Assembly (NCBI GenBank): GCA_911728455.2 | Contig: OU452222.1 | Span: 9,136,108-9,200,107, forward strand | Origin: Marthasterias glacialis | Taxonomy: Eukaryota; Echinodermata; Asteroidea; Forcipulatida; Asteriidae | Length of the DNA: 64,000 nt | Direction: 5' to 3' | Shown here: piece after piece, positions 45,250 to 57,319 of the stretch | Layout: every line of letters begins with the position of its first letter | Position numbering within the stretch: position 1 is the stretch's first letter | Made by a program: the position numbers and the translations under genes | Notes under the pieces: model-generated | The model's database searches: none | Told to the model about the DNA's origin: nothing | Seen by the model: the letters and a program-made list of their open reading frames with translations, nothing else

Positions 45250-48200
45250 CCAGAAAACCTCTAAAGTTGCACGTTGAATTTATCTTGTTGTGTAAGTTGA
45301 GTTTTGCGACTAATTCTCTTCGCATTGGTGTTGAATTTTCCCCTGAGATCGATTGATGTCCATTACTAGCTCTCCACCCGATATTCTATGCTAGTATAAG
45401 AAGTTTGTTCATGTTGATGCGGACAGGCCAACTGCTAGTTTGTAAAATTGTAAAACAACTCCCAATATTTCAAATGTATTGAGCAAAGGGAAAGTAGCTT
45501 TTTGGGACAGTGTGGATAGGCCATTGGTGAGTAACAGTTACACACAGCTATGAAAGTTTGATCATTCTTAATGAAGTAAGGCCAAGGGGACTACATCAAC
45601 ATTTTAATCTTGTATACTCAATTTTAAATTGTGTAGCAAAAAAACATTAACATGTTGATTAACAAGTCAATATCTTGAATGGTTAATACTCTGAGACTGA
45701 ATAACTTTGTCATACGCTGGTAGTTTTACCAACTTCGTGGTTACAGTCTCCATCCCTTTTGAAATATTTTAAGGATTGTTTATTTTTATGTTATTATTTT
45801 ATTATTATAATTTTTTGATGCACATGTACTAGATAGAACCAAGGACAACTTTAAAAGTTTAATAGTAAATGTTTGCTTTTACTTATCTCCCAAGACAAAT
45901 GCTGTATTTCTTGCACATGATTCAAGCATTTTGATTGTCAACAAAAGGATTTTTGTTAATAACCAGATTCACTTGGTGGGGGGTTGCTATTTTTTACATT
46001 GAAAAATACTAATTGAGAGTATTGTGTAATAATGGCAAACATACAGCACAATGTCCTCTGGAAAAGGTGCAGTCCCTTTAAAAGCAACAATTACTGGCCA
46101 CGCGCTCAGTCCTGATACTTCAAGAAGGCGATTGCCTCCATGCCACTTGTCATTGCCTTGGTGCCCTTGAAATCTTCCAGTACAAATTGACAATTTCCTC
46201 ATAGAGGTGCCCTTTACTATGGAGAAAATGCCTTGAGGCCCCCGCCCTTTCAAGAACGAAGCAATCAGGCCTGCTAGCTGCTACTAAAACATATTAAACA
46301 AAAGTTCCCTTCACAGCCATTTATGACCCCCGACTTTACTGGAATCTAATTTCATCCTCTGAAGCTGTCAAATACCAAGGGATTATTTTGTGATTTAACC
46401 AACATGAAATGAAACAATTTTCCTATTATTTCTATGCAGTTGAAGACATTAGTTTCATTCAGTTTTACAAATTCTGGAGTGAGTTTCAAAAGTATTTTAC
46501 ATGGCATATTTGTATTTGAATGGTTTGTATTCAAAAAAATGTTTTCCATTTGTTGTGATTGAGTATGCCTTTCCCTTTTGACCCTTTCTCAGGCTTGCAA
46601 ATTTTCATATTTTCTTACATTCTCACACAATTTAACAATTTGTTTTGTTCTTTTGTTTTTTTCTACTCCCTACCCTTAGTGCCTGTATGTTGTATTAACA
46701 CTACAGCATTTGATAGTTTTTCCAAATATTTGGCATGTTAATAGATACCAAAGAAGGTTGAGATAACCCTAGGACTGAACTACACATCTCAGTAGTCTTG
46801 AGTAAGCCTATCAAGACCCAAGCATTTTGTCTGTAGTCTTCACAACTATTGGCTTTTGTGTGGTCCCCAAAATGCAAATGTCTTTACTAAACTTTGTTAG
46901 TTGTACTAGTGATTTAAACAGGGACGTAGAACTTGTTTTTTAAGTCTTTTCAACTGACAAATTATATGTGTGGACCTGTAGGAACCATTGGTTCTCACGA
47001 ATTCCCACCGTTTGCACACTGTGATAGGTTGTCCAATCTCAGTTGTTAGAGGGCGCTCTTGATGAAAAAAGAATTCTTTGTAATCAATTTTTTGTTGTGA
47101 CGGGACGTGGATCAGCCACTGTACCACAACAGAATTATAAAGAAGATATTAGTCATTGCTTTGTGGTTAGCTGTTTATGTAAAGGTGTTCCCTGCATAGC
47201 AATTCATGATCATTTAGATTACATTTCAAGAATTCCAGCTGTTGGAGCAAAACTAGGTTTATCTCCGTTAATGGAACAGTGTTGTATGTATCTGGACTAA
47301 TTTCATTCAAGCGACTGTTTTCGGTGCGAGGTTGTTTTTTATTGGTTGTGTATGTTGACGAAGAAAACCATTGTGCAGTAATAACAATGCGTTTTAAGAG
47401 TTATTAAAAAAAAATATTTTTTTTGTTGCTCTGACAAGATAACTGGAGAGACTGAGAGAAGCTTGAATGGTAGCAGACATATACTAGGTAATGTTGAATT
47501 GTATGGTATTTCTCACAAATTTACAAATTTCACAAATTTACAATCTACCTGGCAAGTCTGCTGCCACTTAGCCTCCCTGAAAGTCTTCCATTAGACAAGT
47601 TTAGATTGTTGTAATTGTTACCCTCGAGTTCAATAAGGTAGTTTCGCCATGATTTTGATACATATTTTGTCACATTGGCTTTAAATGTGTCATTATTTTT
47701 CAAAGATAGAAATCAGTTTGATTGATAGTGGTAAGGGACGATTAAGCTGCACTACATGAGTTCATTGACTGAGTTTTAAAAATGTATATTTCTATAGGTT
47801 GAACTTTGATTAAATCCTGTTAGTTCATTGATTTTGTTTTGTTTGTTTTTGACTTCTACTATTGCTACTGCACGGTGTAACATTCCTTGTTCCCCAAAGT
47901 CAAGGGTTGGACACATTCGTGGTCATGTCAGCCAGGCTCGATTGCATTTGACCACGCCTCTCGATCTTGGATCAGGTTTTAAGTCCATCTTTCTGCGCTT
48001 GATGTGTCGACCGTGATTCTGTCCATCCAGTGCCTTCTTAGGCATCCCTTTTTGCAAGGGAATGGGGTTGGCGTAGTGGTTTCTTTTCCTGGCGTTCTAC
48101 CCCCGAGGGGAATTGTTTTTAAAGATGATTGGTATCAGTACATGATGTTAACTACTGCTATGGTTGATACTATTTACCAATGGCATGACTTATCGAACTT

Positions 48201-50516
48201 GAGACCTGTGGAGCCAAGGAAACATGAATATTATTTGTGACTGAAGTTAATTTGAAAATGATCGCATCTTCAAATTCTTGAGTAATTCTTCCATACATTA
48301 TCCTCCAGGAAGCGATAATCCTCTCTTCTGATTAGTCAACAGCCAGAGTGTGGAGGGTATGGAGCTATACCACTCCAAAAGTCTAGAATGCTCGCATGTA
48401 TGCGTTTACTGCAATGCTTGGCTATCCAAGCAATTTTGAAACAAGCATTACACCAAAGACTTGGCCATATACAACAGCGCCCCCATGTTGAGCATTTACC
48501 ACCAGTAAAGTCTGTCATAGTATAATCCTCCTACAACTCTCGTAAAACATGTCACCGTTTTAATCCTAGTACAGTGAAACCTTAAGCCTGGTCCATCCAA
48601 GTTGGGTGAAAAACCTGTTTGAATGTTGTGCTGTATCTCCGTTTAAACGTTGCATTTGCAATACGAAATTAAAGAAACACACAGAATGAATCAAGAATCC
48701 CATGGACAAACAATTGATTTCAATTATAAAAATATTTACTTCACACCAAGTACATGTACAGTATTATTTAATTCCATTTTGAAAAAAAAAAAATAATTCC
48801 ATTGAAAATTTATACTATGTTGTAAAAATATTCCTCCGCAGAAACGTTTTTGATCTGTGAATGCAGATAGATTGAAGCATGTCACTTGTAAAACATCGGT
48901 TTACTTGGCTTCAAGATGGTCTTGAGTTGGCCAATAAACGTCATTGAAAGAGATCACACTCACAAGATAAATGCATTCTCCAGCAAAAGGTTGTGTTTCT
49001 GCGTGGATCACATACTTCTTCTATATATTTCTTATTTAATAATAATACACTGTTAAGAATAACCAACTATCCAAATTCATTTTAAAACTAAGCACACTAA
49101 TTACAAGTACTATATAAACAAGCAATCCTTAACTTTAGTTTAGAAGCAACTATAAGCCTTTGCTGTAAATGCAGACAAATGTAAGACTTCTGAATTCAGT
49201 GAGGAGACAGAATTAAATTCTATTTACCTTCAGACTTGAGGGATAGCTTAAATACAGTCAACACCCATGGGACACTTTGAGATGCAATCTGGCAACAGAC
49301 TTACCGGGTAACTTTCTATTGTCTCTACTGTTCCAAGTAAGGGTACATTTCCAAGAACAATACATTAACTTGGTAAGTCTACTGCCACCTAGGGTCCCTG
49401 AAATTCTCCCATCGGCGCCGAGTGAGCTTTCCCTCGAGTCTGAGGGTAAATAGAATGTAATTCTCTATCTCTGTCATAAGGAACTTGCCAATCTGCCCTG
49501 TTGAATTCAGAAATCTCACAACTGTCTGCATTCCGTCAAAGACCTTTATCCAGGAACTATGGATTTATCTGCAGAGTGCTGCCACCTGGGGTCCTGAAAG
49601 TCTCCTCAGTCATATTAAAAACATCTTGTGTTTTATTTGAACACATATAAAGTGTAGTACCATTTGTGTAAACATAATTTCTTGCTTTCTTGAAAACAGT
49701 TTATATGGATTTGTTTTGAAATGTCTTTCTTTTTTTCTTTTGCTGCTCTAACCAAGTAAGCAAAGTTTCTGAAAGAACTTTGGAATTTTTTAATCAAACT
49801 TATAAATCCTTCATGTCATGCCATCCCTCAGAAGAACTTAAATAATTTCTTTTGTGATAAACAATGTTTAATTAGTGGGTTACAAATGTAATCTACAAAA
49901 AGTATAACCACTAAACCTGCAGTAAATACCAGGAAACCCACCAGGAAAGCATAAATAAATGTTCCCTTCAAGAATGAATTGACACCAAAGATAAGATAGT
50001 AAGGTCAGGAAGAACATTAAATAAAATGTCTAGACCCCAGGTGAAAGTCATTTGCATCATCGCAGATGATAGTTGAGTGCATGTCAACCTAAACGTGCTG
50101 TAGAAATCACATCATGCATCATCTGTGGACATGTACACTTTTCTTGAAAAATGGCAAATGCGTAAGCTGTTGGAGAAATCTGTAAAGTGGCTTTACCGTC
50201 TGCAGTGAGTACTTTTCATTTAGTTTTTTATTAATCACTCAATAGCAAAATTGTCACAGAATGTAATGACCCATCTGATGTCATAATTCAATGATACTTC
50301 AGTTTGTTTTTATGTGAAATCATTAAGAGATCCAATTTCATTGAGTTGCAAGGAAAGGTTGAACTTTTTGTCATTAAAACCAACAACACTTTGTATTTTG
50401 CGAGGACATACAAAAACTTACTCTACTACAAAGAATGTTTACTGGTTTGCTGTCTATTTTGCATGAAATATGAACCTATAACTGCAGCAATCCCAATTCT
50501 GACACCATTTATTTAT
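45250..50516. other. Intergenic between GCSH and MsrA, repeats only
   Basis: Contains GCSH 3' flank and repeat debris. Around 46,040-46,260 is a segment with GAGGCCCCCGCCCTTTC, resembling sequences near 10,315 and 54,280. Segments with AAGTCTGCTGCCACTTAGCC-like text occur at 47,550, 49,380 and 49,580. A plus-strand 85-codon frame at 47,043-47,300 and others near 48,000 match nothing I know. On the minus strand, AATAAA near 50,226-50,231 could end the MsrA transcript. Confidence 0.5.
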
Positions 50517-53500
50517 CTAGTTGTGAGGACCCTTCTTCACCTTATTGCGTACATATTCCATCTGCTCCTCGTTCAATCCAAAGTTGTCGATCTCCATCTC
50601 AAGGTTCTTGGACATACCGAATCCTCCCATGTAGCCGTTGAGGCGGGCAGCAACGTATGTCGTGATCATCTCCTTTGGACTGAGGGCAAGACTCTTCAGA
50701 AGGCCCTGGTGATGACGAAGCATGTACTTCTGGTGGTAACTAGTGAAATATTGAAAAGACAACTTTAATTCTCCAACTATTGGTAGCACCAACTCTTGGT
50801 AACACTTTCTAGTGAGTTGATCAATCATTTGAAACCATTCCACTGCATAGGTTGTGTATGGTGGAACAACTGTGCACAGAGGTAACTGTCCACAGAGGTA
50901 ACTGTCCACGTATGTGTATTGTGCAGGACCACATGATATCATACTAAAGTCTGGCATAGTTTATCAATCATTCAAATCCATAATGAATGGTCAGTCAGTG
51001 AGAAGGTTAATTGTAAGATTTATCATTCTTGTTGAATATATGGACTAACACGACAGTATTTGTGATAATGTTAAAAATCATATTTCTATTTGGAGAATTG
51101 TCCGTGTCGTATTTCAGTATTGAACACAGAATAGTTTCAGAAATTCAGTGTTAATATCCAGGTCTCTATAATTACTGTTTATGAAAAGTTGATGCATGTA
51201 CATTTACCATTTTTTTCTCAAAGTGTTTTAAAGGTTTGATAAAATAAAAACTTTCATATAATGCCCCGCCTCCTCCCTAAAAAAAAAGAAAAAAAAAACA
51301 GACTGGAAAAAGGCGACAGGTATTTTCAAAATCAGCAGTGTTGTTGTCAAAAAGGCATGCAACTGCAATTTGACAAAAAACAACGAATTTTCAAGAATAG
51401 CCAGGGGTATATTAAATGGGTACCTGCACGGGTAGAAGTGATATTGTGTTTGAAAAAGCCTTCGGAGCACCACAGCAGCTGGGGGCTGTATACGCCCCCA
51501 GAGAAGGATTACAGGAATGTTATTGGCCCAATGACCAGGGCACTAATGTAAAGACGTTATTGTGAAATGCACTATGTAAAAACTAGTTGTTAATATTACT
51601 ATTATTTGTACTGTGTTTTATTAGCTTTCAATGGCACAGCTGAGAAACCACAAATGAGGAAATGCCTGGTTCAATACGGTCATGTATCCTGTATAAGACA
51701 ATACTATACAAATACTGTTTCTCTGTTTCTTAACAAGAAAAGAGCCAGGACATTTTCTCTTTCAGTTGCAATTCAGCTGTACTCAACTGAAAAGAAACAA
51801 AAAGTATGCTGGTTGACACTCACTCCTCTGCATTGTAGAAGGTCTCTGCTTTCTTGATTCGCGTCTGGATCTTACGAGACACTTTGGATTGATGCTCTTC
51901 CAGAGTCTTCTCTGCTAATGCTTTCTGTTCCTCATTGTGGTAGAAGATGGCGGACATGTACTGACGGCTTGTACAGGCTGTGCTGTCATGGTTGTTCCAG
52001 AAGATTGTCAGAAGGGTTTCATACTTTGTTTGCTGTGGGTCAAAATCAATATCTATGGTCTCCGTGTGGTCACCACTGTGAATCAGAAGTATAATCAAAA
52101 ATATGGTGTTATGTAGATTGCATTATCTATTGTAAGATTTGAAGTTTTGTATGGTGGTGGATTGGGGCTTGAATTTCAAGAACATCTTCATAAGACCGCA
52201 TATGTTATACCTCAAGAACTTTCACTGGACCATAATTATTTTAAACAAGACCTAAACTATTTTTTTAATTTTTTATATTTGCTGAACTTTTAGGGGGAGG
52301 TATGGAATTGAAAAGCTTAAGTATACATTAATACATCTATAAAAGTATGCATTTGGAACAAACACAAGTTGGGTTGTGTTGTGAGGTTACTGGCCCAATG
52401 TTAAAATTACTAGATTCTTGCCAGAGGTCCAGTGTTTTTTTTTAGCTCTATGGATCACAGGGTTTATCTGTTACTGGTACCCACCCAACTGTGATCTCAT
52501 TATCGCTGAGTAAGATTTATCATCGATAAATGTATCATCGATAAATGTACAAATGAAAATTAGATATGATGCCACAGTTCTTTGAAAGAGAATGACTTGA
52601 ACACTGGCAGTCAGACATCTGTGTAGTTTTGTTTATACAAAGCACTTACAGGCTATGGTATGTAGGAGAACTCTTAGTTCCTCCTGTGTACCCCACCCTG
52701 GTACGGATTATCCCCTTAGCGCAGCCGAACTGCGCCTCGGGGAACCAAAATCAGCTAAGCGCAAAAGTTGCCTTTTCTGTCGGCATGTCTGGCTCGTTAC
52801 GTGGCATTGTGGAGCGGGGCAACTGTGGGAGAACACAGAAGTGAACAAAAGATTGAGTCATTCATGGTATAACAATGGTATTTAGAAAGGTCCAATTCTC
52901 TAATTTTTATAGGTAAGATACATGATTAGTGTACAAATTAAAAAACCTTGTAAAAAATATGTCACCCTCACAGACTAGGTAGTTTGGCTAGCGCGTGGCC
53001 TCTAAGGGTTACTGTAAGGGTTCTAAAAGCTGTCACCTTGGTGTAACAGTTTCAGCTACACTGAGAAATGTTTCCGCCTGAAATTAATCCTGAGAGTGAA
53101 AGCCTTCTAGTTTGAAAGTAAAATATGAAATTATTAAAAAGTTGCAATCCAGTGGGTTTTTCCCCAATCATATCATAGGCATAAATAATTATACCCAATT
53201 ATAAAATCTTGTTAATGTGATAAATATTTCACTAGTACCATTGATTTATTTGGGGGTGACATCTTTTGTCCCTGTACTGTACAGGATATAGGTGAATATT
53301 TTGTACATCTGTCATTTCCTGATAAACTCTCATGGGAGTTCATTTCCTTTTTCCTCCATTACAACCATTCCAAGAATAACAGTTTTTTTTAACTCTATAA
53401 AAATGTGCAGTATCACTATTACCAAGCAGTAATCTCAAATTGATCTCATTTTATTAATGTAAGGGAGTTAAATTTGACTAGTTCTAACAGCTATAGAAGT

Positions 53501-55014
53501 CTTTTGGGGAAGGGGTTGACACAAACCCTACTATGTAGACCCAGAAGAGGGAAAGTACATGTACTACTACTACTACACCATCGTGTATAGGAAGAGTAAA
53601 ATAATTTGAATTCTCTGGTTTTCTATAAACACAGCAGCCAAGTGTGCTAAGTTCATACAATTTGGTAAACTTTTCGTGAAATTTTATGGGAATTTGTGTG
53701 AATAGGCCTACTTCATACTTGTTTTGTTTTTTAGCTACGATAATTGAAGCTCTTGGTCCTGTACCTTAGTCTATTAGTCTATTAGACCTAAAAGCTATGA
53801 TGGAACATGTGTTAAAATTTGGCAACATTTTTTGACATGGTTTTTTAAAGTTTTTTTTTACACTCTGATGTTTCCACAAATGTACCAATTTCAATGTAAA
53901 AAAAAAGGTTTTAAATTATAAGTTACCAAATTTTACCATACTGTTTGTCGTAACTCTCAAGTCTACAATACAACAGTCCAGAAGATTGAGGGCTGGGGTC
54001 AGGAGGATGGAGATGGAGGGTTACAATTATCTCAACTAATTTTGTGGATGAACCAACAAAGAATCCCAGACAAATCTTTTAAAGCAGTTTTTAACATTTT
54101 CACTACAACTTTACCACTGAATTTGACAAAATTTGTACAGGTTGGTATTACGGCCTGTTTATTGAAAGCATAGGATAAGATTCAGAATAAACAATATCCA
54201 ATGGCATACATGTATATTTGTTAGTATTACTTAAACTTGTATTGTTTGTAGTGCAGGCCTTTTAAAACCTAGATCTTAACCGAGGCCACCGAGGCCATTG
54301 GCCTCATGCCCTGTCAGTTTGCCAGCAGCATGCCCTTCAGAAAAATTGCACTTAGCCAGCATGCCCTTGTACAATTTCTCTGATTTGGCCAGCAAAGGCC
54401 TGCCCCCGTTTTTCTTAAGATTGAGGCCTGGTAGAAAATACAATCCCTTTAATTGAAGACCTGGAGACGTAAAACTTAATCTACAAATCCTGTTAAAAAA
54501 ATGCAACATTTAAACTTTTTTTAAAGGACAATAAACAATCTCACTCAGTAATTAGACCCAGTAATAAAAACTGTTCAACTGAACTGTAGGCATGACTTAC
54601 TAAATTAGTAAAAAGTACTAAACTATGATTATGAATGATTGTCGGCTAAAAAAAACCAAAAAAAAACCCAGAAAACAATCAAAAAAATACAATTTAATTT
54701 TAAAAAATACATAATATTAATAATAATAAAAACAAGCCTCTTACGTCTTAACAGCATCAACAAGCCTCAATATCGCCACTATGCATTTAAATGTTTATCT
54801 GCATTTCAACAACATGACTAAATTTACGTCAATCAACAACACTACAGTCAACATGTTAAAATTATTGACTTACCGAGTCCGAACTTGATCCAACTCCCAT
54901 GAAACTCTGGAATGGAGAAATGCCCTTGAAGCAGGAAGTAGAAAAATACCTTGGCCCAACACAACTCCGGAATGCTACAAAACCGACGTAGCGGATACCA
55001 CCCAATGCCGTCAT
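50517..55014 (-). CDS. MSRA: Peptide methionine-S-sulfoxide reductase with TGA (Sec) at catalytic site
   Basis: Four exons join in frame if one TGA is read through: 54874-55014, 52650-52822, 51824-52075 and 50517-50739, giving 262 residues. The MsrA core is clear: KATFAL, then FWFPEAQFG, RTRVGYTGG, PTYHSLGDHTE, FWNNHD and NAEDYHQKY. The catalytic Cys of the GCFW motif is replaced by TGA (52,751-52,753, residue 71), flanked by Ser and Phe-Trp. This indicates selenocysteine, as known for MsrA in green algae and some invertebrates. The first exon reads like a mitochondrial presequence (GIRYVGF, GPRYFSTS). MsrA reduces methionine-S-sulfoxide in proteins. I could not see a convincing SECIS element in the 290 bp to the first AATAAA. 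The alternative is a recent nonsense mutation, less likely because every other codon is intact. Confidence 0.88.
50877..50910. repeat. 16-bp tandem duplication
   Basis: Two copies of AGAGGTAACTGTCCAC, back to back, in the last MsrA intron. Confidence 0.8.
52823..54873 (-). other. MsrA intron 1
   Basis: A 2.05-kb intron without coding signal. It holds a segment at about 53,985-54,040 (GAGGATGGAG, GGAGGGTTAC and ATTATCTCAACTAA) that resembles the outer end of the foldback element in the cathepsin Z intron. At about 54,275-54,430 it holds a GAGGCC-rich repeat related to sequence near 10,315. Confidence 0.5.
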
Positions 55015-55734
55015 ACAGCCACAAAGTTGAGGACTTTCTTGTTTTGTTTTTAAACAAGTATTTGAGTTAGAGGATGATGTGCAGTTTTTAGGGTCGAGGG
55101 TCAAGCATAATATTTTTCTGTTTTGTAAGCTATTTTTCTGTGCGTAACGTGTAGTTAGTGTAAACTCACCTACGGAAGCCGCCACGGTTCATGTACTTCC
55201 ACAGTGAACTAACTTCTGTTTGCATGCCTTTTTACCATTTTCTAACCATTTTTGATTTCGAAATATTAGTGTTTGTAAGAAATCGAGTGATTTTCACAGA
55301 TTATGCTTCAAAACAGGCTTCTTTTTAGCATGGCAAATTTAGGTAACGCAAAAAGAATTGAATTTATTACACATAACTCTGAATTTTACGTTTACATTCA
55401 CACTGCACACCAAGAGAGTTTTCCTTTTTTCTGATTGGCGTGATTGTATTTTTGTTGTTGTCTCCAGGACTTTAATGTATGCAAATTCTTTGGGAGTTTA
55501 AAAGTTCAAAAATATTGCCTTTTTAGATGGTTTCAAATCTTTTAAGTGTCAATGACGAATCAATCCAGAAGTACATTCCCCTCCCATCGAGTATTTTAAC
55601 CAACTGTATAGCTTCCCCATCTAGCATACCTAATGATGAAACCAACCAAACTAAATTATTGTACGAAAACTCTTAAATAAACGACAAGTTGAAACCAAAA
55701 CAAAAGTACTTTCTGTAAAGTTTCCTGAAGCAAC

Positions 55735-55742
55735 ATTTATTT
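55735..55742 (-). terminator. Candidate polyadenylation signal of cathepsin Z
   Basis: TTTATT on the plus strand (AATAAA on minus) about 1.58 kb downstream of the cathepsin Z stop and upstream of the MsrA gene. Other AATAAA-like sites are nearer the stop, so use of this one is uncertain. Confidence 0.3.
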
Positions 55743-57147
55743 CATCACATCAAGAATACACAAGGTAAGTGAATCCCACAATGCACTGTTTAAACTTATT
55801 ACAATTTCACGAAATCGTATAACTGTAAATAAGATACACAAAAGATGGAAAATACAAGACTTACAAAAAGGCACTTACTTGCCCTCAGTATTTTTGAGGT
55901 TACAATTAAAGCTTCACCTTTCATTTTATAATTTTCCAAGCAAGACAAATGCAAGCTAACATTACAAACCAGGCAAAAACCTGTAGATAGTACACAAACT
56001 AAGTATTTTCTCAGCAGGCAATGACCACCATACTTAGATTTTTTTCTAACACAGGAATGAGTTAAAACTTCTGCAAAAAGTAGAACATAATGAAGCTCAC
56101 AGACACATTATCACTGTAGTCATACATGTATATTGAATTTAGAATAAACCAAATTTACATGTTCATGATTTCAGTTGTTATATGTTGAAATAAATAGATA
56201 CAAGGAAGTACAGATAAGTTTGAAACAAAAACAAAAGTTGCATTTAAACAAATAAATAATTGTTGAAAACTACAACAGATACCCATGCTCCACATCCTTA
56301 TGCAATGAAACTGCAACCAGTCTTTGTATCAAATAGAACTTTGCTGTCAAATAAGACAGCTTACTTATGGTTGTAAAAACATGTACTTTTTCTTGCAAAC
56401 AAAGAAAATCTGATGTTCTTTTTCTTGCAAACAAAGAAAATCTGATGTTCTTTTTCTTGCAAACAAAGAAAATCTGGAGGAAATTATTGAATTAGCAACA
56501 ATTAAATTTAAAGTTTTTTTACATATTGTTTTAAGCATAGTTCTGTTTAAGGAATTCAGTTTGTATTTTCTTTGGTCTAAAATAGAAAGAATGTAACTCT
56601 GGCTACAATACTTCATACGAATTTCCCACAAAGTATGATAAAAGTCAATATTATTTGTATCAGCTTTGTAAAACGTCAGCGTTTTTAAAGTTAACCTGTG
56701 TACCGAATTCTGGAAAGAGCTATGTATGATTTAAAACTGATTGCATGAAGCTGGGAAAGCCATTTTAATAGAAATGCTTAAGTATGCTTATAACAAATTC
56801 TTCTCTAACTGGAAAGGTTACCAGGCAATATACACTGACTGGCTCCCCGCAAATCTGTTTAGTGATGATCTGTACTTAGCAGCTATGATGGGTCATAATT
56901 TTTCCACACAATCTTGTTCTGGTTGGGCATAAGCATTAAACCATTAGGGCCTTGTCAAATGTGGCAATTCATTCAGGCAATTTAGAGGCAACTAACTCCA
57001 GTTGTATTCAAAATGAACACTTCTGTTCCACAAAAGACATTTTTCTAACAGCATCTTACTGTCCCAGGAAAAGTTATGTGAACATCTAAATGACAACGAT
57101 CTTTGTTCTTTGAGATTGCCTGGAACTGGTTTCCTTGTAAATTGCCT
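55743..57147 (-). other. Probable 3' UTR or downstream flank of cathepsin Z
   Basis: AT-rich sequence with no supported coding region. It includes a three-copy 32-bp tandem repeat at 56,386-56,477 (core TTTTTCTTGCAAACAAAG plus AAAATCTGATG). Confidence 0.4.
56386..56477. repeat. 32-bp tandem repeat, three copies
   Basis: Three near-identical units at 56,386, 56,418 and 56,450 share TTTTCTTGCAAACAAAG. The last unit is truncated. It produces a repeated but meaningless short frame on the minus strand. Confidence 0.9.
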
Positions 57148-57289
57148 GCAGTCGAATTCACCAAACTCTTCCTAACTTTAAGATGCATAGTGATTTGTAT
57201 TTTGACGTCACACTGTCCTTAGCAATTAAGATTGATTCATACTTTTACTCATCTGAAGATTGATCTTAGCGCCTTGTGAAATCGACTGC
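57148..57289. repeat. MITE-like element with TTGTGAAATC end, copy B
   Basis: Ends pair as GCAGTCGAATTCACCAAAC on the left and GCAGTCGATTTCACAAGG from the right, with GATCTTAGCGCC inside the right end. Related to 43,786-43,937. Lies just downstream of the cathepsin Z stop codon. Confidence 0.6.
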
Positions 57290-57319
57290 TGGTGTGACAA
57301 GGCCCTGAGCAGTATTGCC

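Noticed and set aside
47043..47300. 85-aa plus-strand frame
   Set aside because: No recognised family, no supporting splice or promoter structure.
50210..50516. SECIS element for the TGA-containing MsrA
   Set aside because: Several ATGA-starting stems were tried on the minus strand (near 50,216, 50,281, 50,319, 50,371). None had the quartet, a long helix II and an AA loop together, so none is called.
52629..52885. Two plus-strand frames of 71 and 76 aa
   Set aside because: Antisense to MsrA exon 2.
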